Shown here piece after piece: positions 17,502 to 26,295 of a stretch of DNA of 64,000 nucleotides; position 1 is the stretch's first letter; every line of letters begins with the position of its first letter. The notes under the pieces are model-generated. The model ran no database searches. It was not told the DNA's origin and saw only the letters and a program-made list of their open reading frames with translations. Location: NCBI GenBank assembly GCA_017465565.1, contig JAFTWA010000045.1, forward strand, positions 1-64,000, written 5' to 3'. Position numbers and translations under genes: made by a program. Origin of the DNA: Tyzzerella sp. (GTDB taxonomy: Bacteria; Bacillota; Clostridia; Lachnospirales; Lachnospiraceae).

Positions 17502-18900
17502 TCTCATTGAAAGAATGAGAAACGAAAATTATCAGTTAGTTAGCATTGACCTCTTTTCTGGTCCTGGGGGATTGTGCACAGGGTTTAAGTGGGCTGGAAT
17601 ACTTCCGCTTATTGCAGTGGAGTGGACAGACACAACTGTGGAAACATATTCTCTTAGCCACAACGCAGAAGTCATGCATTTGTCGGAATATTTTGATGAG
17701 AATGGAACTCGTGAGGAATATTTACAGCGGTTTATGTATGAAAGTACCAGAACGCTTTTGATTCATGGAGATATAAATCTCGTGGACAGTGAAATGATAC
17801 GAGATTTATTGCAGGCTCGTTACGGTATAGATTCGCAGAATGAGACTGTAGATGTGGTTTCCGGGGGTGCTCCCTGTGAAAGTTTTAGTATGGCGGGGAC
17901 AAGAACTCTTGGTGATGAAAGAGATGATTTGTTTAGCAATATTGTCCGTATATCCAGAGCGGTAAATACAAAGGCTATCTTATTTGAAAATGTAAAGGGT
18001 ATGCTTTCAAAGAAAAATGCTGATGGAGAACGCGGAGGTATCTTTAGATATATATGTGACACATTTGAAAATGAAGACATAAATCCAAGCTATAAATTGG
18101 CATCAAGGGAACAGGAGAATATTTTGCTAAGAGCTTGCGATTATGGTGTTCCGCAAGCAAGAGAACGTTTATTCCTTGTTGGTATTAGAAGAGATTTGGA
18201 AAATGTGAATTTTGTATATCCAGAGAAGACGCATGGACCAGGGTGTGCGAATTCGTATGTGACTGTAGAAGATGCTATTTCAGACCTTCCAATAGTCGGA
18301 ATGGGTGAAGGTGATGATGTAATTGAATATCAGCGGCCAGAACAGTACCAGACAGATAATCAGCGCAGATTTGTTTCAATTATGCGGGGAGACTATGAGG
18401 AGAGAGGTTTCGATTCTCATGTACCACAACATCTGATTGATGCAGAAATATATAATGATCATAATGTAAGTTCACATAGGGGACCAGGTCATATTCAGAG
18501 AAAACAGCAATTGCTTGCATTAATTCCTCCGAGAAGTAGTATGAGAGCTACTTTTCAGCGATTGACAGAAACTGGGGAAATTGAACAGTATAGACATTTG
18601 TTTCCAAACACTATCTATGGAAGCCGAAATAGAAGATTATTATGGGATGAACCAAGTTTTACGGTCACTTCGCATTGTCTTGATGAAATTTTACATCCAG
18701 AAATTAACAGGGCAATAACACCTCGTGAAGCTGCACGTTTGCAGAGCTTTCCAGATTGGTATCAGTTTGCAGGACCATATGTACAGTTCCATGGTGATAA
18801 AGTACAGGACAAATATGAACAGATAGGAGATGCAATCCCCCCACTGCTTGCTTATGCAATAGCAAGACAGTTTGTGCAGTGTCTTCCACACATCATATAG
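17491..18900 (+). CDS. DNA (cytosine-5) methyltransferase
   Basis: A 469-residue C5 methyltransferase that protects host DNA from the neighbouring endonuclease. Motif I is DLFSGPGGLCTGF (20-32), motif IV is GGAPCESFSMAG with catalytic Cys129, motif VI is ENVKG (166-170), motif VIII is QARERLFLVG, motif IX ends in ITPREAARLQSFPD and motif X is QIGDAIPPLLAYAIA. The target-recognition region lies between about 250 and 390. The presence of a Vsr enzyme downstream fits 5-methylcytosine production. The recognition site cannot be read; the MspI-like nucleases hint at a short, C-rich site. Confidence 0.96.
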   Translation: MNHSLIERMRNENYQLVSIDLFSGPGGLCTGFKWAGILPLIAVEWTDTTVETYSLSHNAEVMHLSEYFDENGTREEYLQRFMYESTRTLLIHGDINLVDSEMIRDLLQARYGIDSQNETVDVVSGGAPCESFSMAGTRTLGDERDDLFSNIVRISRAVNTKAILFENVKGMLSKKNADGERGGIFRYICDTFENEDINPSYKLASREQENILLRACDYGVPQARERLFLVGIRRDLENVNFVYPEKTHGPGCANSYVTVEDAISDLPIVGMGEGDDVIEYQRPEQYQTDNQRRFVSIMRGDYEERGFDSHVPQHLIDAEIYNDHNVSSHRGPGHIQRKQQLLALIPPRSSMRATFQRLTETGEIEQYRHLFPNTIYGSRNRRLLWDEPSFTVTSHCLDEILHPEINRAITPREAARLQSFPDWYQFAGPYVQFHGDKVQDKYEQIGDAIPPLLAYAIARQFVQCLPHII

Positions 18901-18919
18901 AGGGGAAAGGAGCAGAAAG

Positions 18920-20095
18920 ATGGCACAAGAAAGCGAAAACGCTAATAAAAACGAACATGGAGCGAATGGAATTATTTCACTGGAACAAATGATAAATTCC
19001 TTAAAAGAAAAAGATTATATTGCAACGTCACAGAAGAAGTACAGGGTTGCTGACCCTAATTATGAAGAGGAACAATTTTACTTCCAGTTTCTCATAGAAT
19101 TTCAGGATAAGGAGCAGTGGATATTACATTCCACAACTTCGATACGGGACCGCATTACTGAGCAACAATGGCATAGTGAACACATAAAGAGGCTTAATGC
19201 TTACGTGAAAAAAGCATATGTAGTTGTCCCGGATGGACTTAATGCAAAAGAAAGAACGAATGCTGCCAATTATAACAATAAGATAATTCAAAAGAAAATA
19301 TACTCAGCGTTGGATGGTGTCATACCATTTGAAACGGCATATAGGATGATAGAACACAAAGCTGCTAGTCTTATGAATTCTGGAAAGGCGCATGCGAAAC
19401 TGGGACTTCACTTCGAAGAAAAATTAGTTGATGCCCTAAATAATCAACAGAATTTTGATAAATGGAAAAACCAATCTGCCACATCAGTTGGGTATTTGTA
19501 TTCACTCTATGTTGATGTTATGAAAAAACTTTGCGTAGATTCGCGAGAAGTGTTATCTGTTAAGGCTACATCTGATATTCCGAAGCTTCCATCTGGAGGA
19601 ACACCCAAAACAGATGTTTTGCTGGAAATTAATACACTCAATGGTACACTTGAGTATTCTTTTAGCTGCAAAAGAAGTTCGGCTGATAGAGTAAGTGTAC
19701 ACGAGTACACAGCCGATGCTTTCTCAAGAGTTTTAAATCCTGATGATGAAGAATTAAGAAGTCTATTGCTTGAGTTTCAGACAGCTGGTGGTGTTCGGGC
19801 TATGAACTCTGAAAGCGCAAATCAACTGGAGAAGCACTTGATAAAATATAGGGACCGATTGTGTAAATGGGTGTTGGCTGGAATCGGCGGAGAAGGAGAA
19901 CCAAAGGTACAGTGGGCTTCCCACATCATTACTGTGAACGAAAATCTGAATGAGTACAAGATTAGTTCGATTGATGAATATATTAAAGAATATGATATTC
20001 AAGGTGTGACAGGGCAACTAGGTACACCATTTCAGTGGACATATCCTTCAGGCGGCAAAGGGAAACGGATACAACTTAAGGGCAAGATGATTTAA
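18920..20095 (+). CDS. MspI-like type II restriction endonuclease protein 1
   Basis: A 391-residue protein. Near residues 230-251 it has PKTDVLLEI then SFSCKRS: Asp232, Ser249 and Lys251 are spaced 17 and 2 apart, close to the D-x17-N-x-K active site reported for R.MspI. An N-terminal region shares with the next protein the pattern F-x3-F-x-I-x(6)-W then TS and W. The start follows AAAGGAG, after a 19-base gap from the methyltransferase. Together with protein 2 it is probably the nuclease of this R-M system. No HNH or GIY-YIG motif is seen. Family assignment rests on the spacing of the active site and synteny. Confidence 0.75.
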   Translation: MAQESENANKNEHGANGIISLEQMINSLKEKDYIATSQKKYRVADPNYEEEQFYFQFLIEFQDKEQWILHSTTSIRDRITEQQWHSEHIKRLNAYVKKAYVVVPDGLNAKERTNAANYNNKIIQKKIYSALDGVIPFETAYRMIEHKAASLMNSGKAHAKLGLHFEEKLVDALNNQQNFDKWKNQSATSVGYLYSLYVDVMKKLCVDSREVLSVKATSDIPKLPSGGTPKTDVLLEINTLNGTLEYSFSCKRSSADRVSVHEYTADAFSRVLNPDDEELRSLLLEFQTAGGVRAMNSESANQLEKHLIKYRDRLCKWVLAGIGGEGEPKVQWASHIITVNENLNEYKISSIDEYIKEYDIQGVTGQLGTPFQWTYPSGGKGKRIQLKGKMI

Positions 20096-20107
20096 AAAGG
20101 AGGACAT

Positions 20108-21346
20108 ATGGCAGAACATTCAGATAATGCAGAGAAACAAATGAGGGGTGCTGCGTTTAAGAAAATGGTAAAAGCGCAGTTAGAAACTTTAGATGAGGTG
20201 CGTGCAATCCAGAAAAGAACTTTTAGATATCCAGACAGTAGACAGGAATTTGGATTCGATTTTGACATTCTCTTGAATAATGATGAACATTGGTTAATAC
20301 AGTGTCAAACATCGTTAGGAGATATTACACAAAAACATGAATGGCGTGCCTACAATATTCAAAAGATACAGGAAATGAACAAGGAATCACTCGAACGGGT
20401 AAAGAGATATTATATTGTTTTTGAAGATACAGCAGAACACGGTAGCTATTCTTTGGCGCATCGTCATAAAGCAGGAGAGATTAAGTCAGTTATTGATGGT
20501 TATGTGTCTGTAAAGGAAATGGTAGAAACAATACAAGAATACGCTTTTGAAACAGGGGAAAGAAGCTCGGGTGCACAATATGCTTTGCGGGGATTGAAAA
20601 AAGAAAAGTATATTAAACAAATTTTGGAGAATCCTGAAAATTTCCGTAGATATTTCAGAAAAGAGAATATACCTGGATTAGATTACTATGTTTATGTAAA
20701 AATATTATCTAAATTAGGCATAAGTTGTGATGAAGCGGTGTCATCTCTTAAAGCCTTTGATAATGCAAGGGTAATAGGTAAGCTTAGAGGAGCAAATGGT
20801 AGGCCTTCTAATGCTAAAACGGATGTTGTTTTAAAGGTTATATATAATGATGGAAGTGAAAAAGCATATACGCTTTCATTAAAGCGATCTACAGGGCGCA
20901 GAAAAGATATTAGTGTTTACCAGACTTCGGTGCCTCATTTATGCAAATGTATAGGTATAGGTGATGCAAAATTAGAAGAAGCATTGAATCATTTTCAAGA
21001 ATGCGGTAGTGGCGACAAATTGGATGAAAAGTATCCTAAAGATAGGGAGATAATTACAAGACGTATTAAGCCTTTTATTTCTGAAATAGAGAGTTGTGCT
21101 TTCTCGGGAAGAGGTATTCCATGTGCGGGAGAAGAGCAGTATCAATATGCAGATTATCTTGTATTGATAGGGAAGAATGAAGTGCTAATATATACCATTG
21201 ATGAGTATATTCAAATCTTGCGTGATATGAAAATTGAGCGTATGTTTGGAACTGTCTTTACATGGAGCTATCAGGGAACCCGTGGGAAATCAATTCAACT
21301 TAACACGGCAAGCTTGCTCGCAAGAATTGAAGGTAAAACTAAGTAG
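20108..21346 (+). CDS. MspI-like type II restriction endonuclease protein 2
   Basis: A 412-residue paralogue of the preceding protein. AKTDVVLKV then LSLKRS gives Asp239, Ser257 and Lys259, with exactly 18 and 2 spacing as in R.MspI. Both proteins end alike (YTIDEYIQILRDM ... GTVFTWSYQG here; SSIDEYIKEYDI ... GTPFQWTYPSGG in protein 1), and both end with a basic segment then IQL. The N-terminal half contains DFDILLNNDEHWLIQCQTS, shared in pattern with protein 1. Diverged sequence but equal architecture suggests two subunits, or a duplication in which one copy was retuned. AAAGGAGGACATATG gives a strong start, 12 bases after protein 1. Confidence 0.76.
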   Translation: MAEHSDNAEKQMRGAAFKKMVKAQLETLDEVRAIQKRTFRYPDSRQEFGFDFDILLNNDEHWLIQCQTSLGDITQKHEWRAYNIQKIQEMNKESLERVKRYYIVFEDTAEHGSYSLAHRHKAGEIKSVIDGYVSVKEMVETIQEYAFETGERSSGAQYALRGLKKEKYIKQILENPENFRRYFRKENIPGLDYYVYVKILSKLGISCDEAVSSLKAFDNARVIGKLRGANGRPSNAKTDVVLKVIYNDGSEKAYTLSLKRSTGRRKDISVYQTSVPHLCKCIGIGDAKLEEALNHFQECGSGDKLDEKYPKDREIITRRIKPFISEIESCAFSGRGIPCAGEEQYQYADYLVLIGKNEVLIYTIDEYIQILRDMKIERMFGTVFTWSYQGTRGKSIQLNTASLLARIEGKTK

Positions 21347-21354
21347 GTACCATT

Positions 21355-21813
21355 ATGCAAGAAACTAGAGATAAACTTACTCCAGAACAGCGCAAGAAAA
21401 ATATGAAGAGCATTAGGTCGAAAAACACGCGAATAGAGATTGTTCTGAGAAGGGCGCTATGGGCTAAAGGTTATAGGTATAGAAAAAATTATGTAAAAAT
21501 ACCGGGAAAGCCGGATATAGTACTCACAAAATACAAAATAGCTATTTTCTGTGATGGGGAATTTTTTCACGGAAAAGATTGGGAGGTGTTAAAGCCTCGT
21601 TTAGAACGTGGAAAGAATAGTGATTTTTGGATAAATAAAATCTCTCGTAATAAAGAAAGAGATGAAGAAGTGAATAAGCAATTGTTGTTTATGGGCTGGA
21701 CAGTAATACGATTTTGGGGAGATGACATTAAGAAAAATACAGATGAATGCATAAGAGTTATCGAAGAAACAATATTTGAACAAAAAATGGAGGATCCAAT
21801 GATATGGGAGTGA
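21355..21813 (+). CDS. vsr: Very-short-patch repair endonuclease Vsr
   Basis: A 152-residue Vsr-type mismatch endonuclease that nicks at T:G mismatches created when 5-methylcytosine deaminates. Motifs visible: MKSIRSKNTRIEI (about 17-29), PGKPDIV with the metal-binding Asp54, FCDGEFFHGKDW with the catalytic His72 region, and FWINKISRNKERD. Length is normal. It ends the R-M operon, 8 bases after endonuclease 2, and supports the idea that the upstream methyltransferase makes 5-methylcytosine. No terminator is obvious in the 75 bases that follow. Confidence 0.93.
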   Translation: MQETRDKLTPEQRKKNMKSIRSKNTRIEIVLRRALWAKGYRYRKNYVKIPGKPDIVLTKYKIAIFCDGEFFHGKDWEVLKPRLERGKNSDFWINKISRNKERDEEVNKQLLFMGWTVIRFWGDDIKKNTDECIRVIEETIFEQKMEDPMIWE

Positions 21814-21888
21814 ATATCTCGGCCTAGATTAATAGTACTCCCAGGAAATACGATATAAAATGCTTCCAAAGCAAAAGTGAGGTACATA

Positions 21889-23514
21889 ATGAAAACAATT
21901 TATTACAACGGACAAATTTATACAGGGGAGTTGCCCTTAAAACAAGCCTTCGTTGAGGAGAACGGCCATTTCCTCTACGCTGGCGATTCAGAAACAGCCA
22001 AAAGCATGGCGGAACCAGGCGATGCCTTAATCGACCTCCGCGGCCGCTTCGTCTGCTCGGGCTTCAACGACAGTCACATGCATCTCCTTGGCCTTGGCAA
22101 GATGCTTCGACAAGCGCTCCTCTCCGAACACACGGAAAGCCTCTCAGACATGCTCGCCTGTCTTAAGGCTTTCGAAGGTCAACCAGAAGACACCGGTCTC
22201 TGGCTCCTCGGCCGCGGCTGGAACCAAGACTTTTTCACGGACGTGCATCGTATGCCAAACCGCTATGACTTAGACACCGTTTCTACAACTAGACCTATCT
22301 GCATCACGCGTGCCTGTGGTCATTGTCTTGTGGTGAATAGCAAAGCCCTTGAATTATTACATATCACCGAGGAAACTCCTAGCCTAGAAGGCGGAGTTAT
22401 CGGCAAGGAAGATGGCGTACTCGACGGAAGATTTTATGACAATGCGATGGACCTAATTACAGCAGCCTTCCCTGCACCGAGCAAGGAGGAAGTGAAGCAG
22501 ATGCTTCGTGTGGCTTGTAAGAAGCTGAATTCCTACGGAGTGACAAGCTGTCAGTCGGACGATTATTGTATGTTCCGCAACGTGCCATGGGCGACAGTGA
22601 ATGAAGCCTACCGCGAGTTGGAAGAATCGGGAGAGCTTACGGTTCGTGTTTACGAGCAGAGCAACCATACTACAGTGGAAGATTTGAGAGAATTTGTGGA
22701 AGCAGGGAATGTGACTGGAGCGGGAACGGATTTGTTTAAGATAGGACCGCTTAAGATGCTGGGAGATGGTGCGTTAGGTGCAAGAACGGCTTTCCTATCG
22801 ATTCCGTATGCGGATGATGCGACGACAAAAGGAATCCCTGTATTTACGAAGAAGCAGTTTGAGGATATGATTGGTTATGCCAATGCTCAGGGAATGCAGG
22901 TTGCAGTCCACGCTATCGGGGATGCATGCCTGGACTGGGTGTTAGGCGCGATTGAGAAGGCGCTGAAGGAGAATCCTAGAGAAGACCACCGCCATGGAAT
23001 TGTGCATTGTCAGATTACGAGACAAGACCAGTTGGAGAAAATCAAAGAACTGAATTTGCATGTATATGCGCAGACGATTTTCCTGGATTATGATATTAAC
23101 ATCGTAGAACCTAGAGTTGGAAAAGAGTTGGCATCTACAAGCTATCGCTGGAAGACTTTGATGAACGACGGTGTATCGGTAAGTAATGGTTCGGATTGTC
23201 CAGTGGAACTCCCAGATGTTATGGCAGGTATCCAGTGTGCAGTGACGCGAAGACCATTAAAGAGCGCAGCGACAGACACATCAAAAGTATATCATCCAGA
23301 GGAAGCATTTACGGTTCAGGAAGCGCTGGACAGCTACACGACGAAAAGTGCAGAAGGCAGCTTCGAAGAAAAGGGAAAAGGCAAGATTCAGAAGGGAATG
23401 CTGGCAGATTTTGTAGTGCTGGAGCAGAATCCTTTTGAAACGAATCCAGAGGAACTAAAAGACATTGCAATTTATGCTACTTATTTAGGAGGAAAAAGGG
23501 TCTATGGAAAATAA
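21889..23514 (+). CDS. YtcJ-like metal-dependent amidohydrolase
   Basis: A 541-residue amidohydrolase (TIM-barrel metal hydrolase, amidohydrolase 3 type). NDSHMHLLG carries the HxH metal ligands, VHAIGDACLDW the further His and Asp region, and SDCPVE the final Asp. The substrate is unknown. GTGAGG precedes the ATG at 21889; an upstream in-frame reading from 21877 starts inside that site. The aldo/keto reductase start overlaps its end by 11 bases, so the two are co-translated. The first 500 bases are visibly richer in C-ending codons than the rest, suggesting a mosaic origin. Confidence 0.9.
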   Translation: MKTIYYNGQIYTGELPLKQAFVEENGHFLYAGDSETAKSMAEPGDALIDLRGRFVCSGFNDSHMHLLGLGKMLRQALLSEHTESLSDMLACLKAFEGQPEDTGLWLLGRGWNQDFFTDVHRMPNRYDLDTVSTTRPICITRACGHCLVVNSKALELLHITEETPSLEGGVIGKEDGVLDGRFYDNAMDLITAAFPAPSKEEVKQMLRVACKKLNSYGVTSCQSDDYCMFRNVPWATVNEAYRELEESGELTVRVYEQSNHTTVEDLREFVEAGNVTGAGTDLFKIGPLKMLGDGALGARTAFLSIPYADDATTKGIPVFTKKQFEDMIGYANAQGMQVAVHAIGDACLDWVLGAIEKALKENPREDHRHGIVHCQITRQDQLEKIKELNLHVYAQTIFLDYDINIVEPRVGKELASTSYRWKTLMNDGVSVSNGSDCPVELPDVMAGIQCAVTRRPLKSAATDTSKVYHPEEAFTVQEALDSYTTKSAEGSFEEKGKGKIQKGMLADFVVLEQNPFETNPEELKDIAIYATYLGGKRVYGK

Positions 23515-24622
23515 GTTTTTTGATAACATTAAGCGTAATTTTGGTTTTGGATTTATGAGACTTCCAATGAACGGCGAAGAAGTGGATTATGAAGAAACCA
23601 CAAAAATGGTGGATACATTTATGGCAAATGGTTTCAACTATTTTGACACTGCTCATGGCTATATCGGTGGCAAGAGTGAGATTGCGCTGAGAGAATGTCT
23701 TGTGAAGCGTTATCCAAGAGAAGATTACATAATCACAAATAAGTTGTCGCCTTCTCATTTTGAAAAGGAAGAAGATATTCGCCCATTATTTGAAAGTCAA
23801 TTAGAGGCTTGTGGGGTGGATTATTTTGATTTTTACTTAATGCATACACAGGATGCAGAGTACTTTGAAAAGTATAAGAAATGCAGAGCTTATGAGACAG
23901 CGTTTGAACTGAAAAAAGAAGGAAAAGTGAAGCATGTTGGTTTCTCTTTCCATGATAAGGCTGAGGTGTTAGACCAGATTTTAACAGAGTATCCTGGGAT
24001 TGAAGTGGTTCAGATTCAGTTCAATTATTTGGATTATGAAGCCCCAGGCATTGAAAGTCGAAAATGCTATGAGGTGTGCGTGAAACACGGCAAACCAGTG
24101 ATTGTTATGGAACCGGTAAAAGGTGGACATTTGGTGAATTTCACAGAAGAAGCGCAGCAAGTGTTTGATGAGCTTCAAGGCGGAAGTAATGCAAGTTATG
24201 CGATTCGTTTTGCAGCAGGCTTTGACAATATGATGATGGTGCTTTCAGGAATGAGCAACATGGAGCAGATGGAAGACAATGTGAGCTTCATGAAAGACTT
24301 TAAACCATTGACAGAAAAAGAGCAGGCCGCAATTCAGAAGGTCTGTGAGATTATTAAAGCACAGAATTCGATTCCATGTACCGCTTGTAAGTACTGTGTG
24401 GATGGATGTCCAAAGAAGATTGCAATTCCAGATTTATTTGCGGATTTGAATGCGAAGAAGGTATATAGGGACTGGAATAGCAAGGACTATTATATGGAGC
24501 ATACAAAAGACGGCGGTAAGGCATCGGATTGTATTAAATGCGGCAAGTGTGAAAAGGTTTGTCCACAGCATTTGGAGATTCGAAAGTTGTTAGAAGAAGT
24601 AGCAGAAGCATTCGATAAATAA
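23504..24622 (+). CDS. Aldo/keto reductase with C-terminal 4Fe-4S ferredoxin domain
   Basis: A 372-residue paralogue of the protein at 14909. The barrel carries FDTAHGYIGGKSE with Asp and Tyr (about 47-59) and NKLSPSHF with the Lys; CTACKYCVDGCPKKIAIP and CIKCGKCEKVCPQHLEI hold two 4Fe-4S clusters. It overlaps the amidohydrolase gene by 11 bases, and TTAGGAGGAAAAAGG lies upstream, so both are one operon and may act on the same compound. The substrate is unknown. A terminator follows. Confidence 0.93.
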   Translation: MENKFFDNIKRNFGFGFMRLPMNGEEVDYEETTKMVDTFMANGFNYFDTAHGYIGGKSEIALRECLVKRYPREDYIITNKLSPSHFEKEEDIRPLFESQLEACGVDYFDFYLMHTQDAEYFEKYKKCRAYETAFELKKEGKVKHVGFSFHDKAEVLDQILTEYPGIEVVQIQFNYLDYEAPGIESRKCYEVCVKHGKPVIVMEPVKGGHLVNFTEEAQQVFDELQGGSNASYAIRFAAGFDNMMMVLSGMSNMEQMEDNVSFMKDFKPLTEKEQAAIQKVCEIIKAQNSIPCTACKYCVDGCPKKIAIPDLFADLNAKKVYRDWNSKDYYMEHTKDGGKASDCIKCGKCEKVCPQHLEIRKLLEEVAEAFDK

Positions 24623-24643
24623 CATTTGTTTGAGAGCCACAAA

Positions 24644-24700
24644 ATAAGGCTTCGAAATTCGGAACAATAAAAATCCTGAATATCGAAGCCTTTGCTTTTG
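24644..24700. terminator. Bidirectional terminator between convergent genes
   Basis: AAGGCTTCGAAATTC (24646-24660) pairs with GAATATCGAAGCCTT (24678-24692) with one mismatch, between the aldo/keto reductase (plus) and DUF362 (minus) genes, followed by TGCTTTTG. Confidence 0.75.
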
Positions 24701-24739
24701 GCTGCATTTTCGTAATCCAAACCTTGGATAAAGGAGCCA

Positions 24740-25606
24740 TTACACCTCAGTCAATTCATATTCTCTAGAACCAAATCCCAACTTTGCAGACGCCTCTACT
24801 GTCAGCACACCATTTCTACTCTCAATTCTTTCAAGAAGATGTGCCTGTCCTGGGTCATCTGTTGCCGCGTAAACCAAGTCTAGACATGCCTGGTCGATGG
24901 CAATCGGGTCGAGCGAAATTAAGATTCCGATGTCTTCCATACATGGATCTTCTGCAACCGCACAGCAGTCGCAGTCTACAGACATATTTTTCATAACATT
25001 GATATACACAGCTTCTCCGTGGAAATAGTCTACAACCGAAGATGCTGCATCCGCCATGCTTTCGAGGAAGGAGTCGTGGTCAGCAGTCCAGATTTTTTCT
25101 GGCTCGCCAGCGCCATGAATATACGCTTTCCCAAAGGAAGATGCAACGCCGATAGCCAATTGCTTCAATGCTCCGCCGTAACCGCCCATTGGATGTCCTT
25201 TGAAATGGGAAAGTACCAAGAGGGAATCATATTTTGCCAGATGACTTCCTACATAATTTTGTTTGATATGTTTTCCGTTTGGAATAGGAAGCACGAGGTC
25301 TGGACCTTCAGAATCCATGATGTCTACTGTGAATTCACTGCTCCAGCCATGTTCCTCCATGGTTTTCATATGCTTGTCTGTAGTGTTTCGTGTGCCTTCG
25401 TAAGCCGTGTTGCATTCTACAACGGTTCCGCCAACGTGTGAAATGAGTGGTTTCCAGAATTCTGGTCTGAGGAAGTTCTGATTTCCTGTCTCACCGGAAT
25501 GTACCTTGATTGCCACATTTCCAGTAAGGGTTTTGCCTAACAGTTTATAAAGTTCTAATACTTTTTCTGGTGTAATTTCTCTTGAAAAATAAACTTTTGC
25601 TTTCAT
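24740..25606 (-). CDS. DUF362 domain protein
   Basis: A 288-residue DUF362 protein. The family core is visible in NVAIKVHSGETGNQNFLRP (about 30-48), LVLSHFKGHPMGGYGGALKQLAIG (here abbreviated to SHFKGHPMGGYGGALK, about 132-147) and DCCAVAEDPCMEDIGIL. Many DUF362 proteins carry ferredoxin domains; this one does not. Family function is poorly known, with links to iron-sulphur or carbohydrate redox metabolism in Clostridia. AAGGAGGAAATGAGAC precedes the ATG. It lies 21 bases after the KtrA gene on the same strand and may be part of that transcript. Confidence 0.88.
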   Translation of the reverse strand: MKAKVYFSREITPEKVLELYKLLGKTLTGNVAIKVHSGETGNQNFLRPEFWKPLISHVGGTVVECNTAYEGTRNTTDKHMKTMEEHGWSSEFTVDIMDSEGPDLVLPIPNGKHIKQNYVGSHLAKYDSLLVLSHFKGHPMGGYGGALKQLAIGVASSFGKAYIHGAGEPEKIWTADHDSFLESMADAASSVVDYFHGEAVYINVMKNMSVDCDCCAVAEDPCMEDIGILISLDPIAIDQACLDLVYAATDDPGQAHLLERIESRNGVLTVEASAKLGFGSREYELTEV

Positions 25607-25627
25607 GTCTCATTTCCTCCTTTTTCT

Positions 25628-26278
25628 TTATTTTAATTTATTTAATTTTGCAGTGTTTGCAATCACAATCAGCTTCATGGATTCTTCTAATACTTTTTCG
25701 GGTTCGATATTGACACATACATCGGTTCCCTGACAGATTGCAACGATATTGATAGAATATTTTTTTCTGAGATTTAATTCGAGAATCGTTTTGCCTATCC
25801 ATTCTGGCTTTACATCAAGCTCTACCATGGAGACATCTCTGGAAAGTTCCACGATATCTATAAATCCAGAACTCAGAAGATTTTTGGCTAATCTGGTGCC
25901 AGATTCACTTTCTGGCAGGACAACTTTGTCTGCGCCTACCTTGTCGAGTATCTTTTTATGCATTTCAGTAGCACATTTTGCGATAACAGTTTTAACCCCG
26001 GCTTCCTTACAAAGCATAATTGCCATTACGCTTGCCTCTAGGTTACTAGCCATAGCAATAACCACGACATCTATATTGGAAATACCTAGTTGCTTTATTA
26101 CTTCAGCATCTGTAATATCAGCACATTTGCATAATGGAATCTCAGTAATTGCAGCGTCGACAACGTCTTCATCAATATCAACTGCTAAAACCTCCGCACC
26201 ATTTTCTATAAGTTCTTTTGCTACAGCTGTTCCATATCTTCCAAGTCCAAATACAGCATATGATTGATGTATACTCAT
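25628..26278 (-). CDS. ktrA: KtrA-type potassium uptake regulatory subunit
   Basis: A 216-residue cytoplasmic RCK protein. The N-terminal Rossmann domain starts YAVFGLGRYGTAVAKEL (7-23) with the GxGxxG NAD/ATP-binding loop and DID at the end of strand 2; a TrkA-C domain fills residues about 135-216. One RCK unit, and not two, matches KtrA rather than TrkA of enterics. It gates the membrane subunit KtrB, encoded directly upstream in the same operon (17-base gap), in response to ATP/ADP and often c-di-AMP. GAAAGGCGG supports the start. Confidence 0.92.
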   Translation of the reverse strand: MSIHQSYAVFGLGRYGTAVAKELIENGAEVLAVDIDEDVVDAAITEIPLCKCADITDAEVIKQLGISNIDVVVIAMASNLEASVMAIMLCKEAGVKTVIAKCATEMHKKILDKVGADKVVLPESESGTRLAKNLLSSGFIDIVELSRDVSMVELDVKPEWIGKTILELNLRKKYSINIVAICQGTDVCVNIEPEKVLEESMKLIVIANTAKLNKLK

Positions 26279-26295
26279 AAATGATTCCGCCTTTC

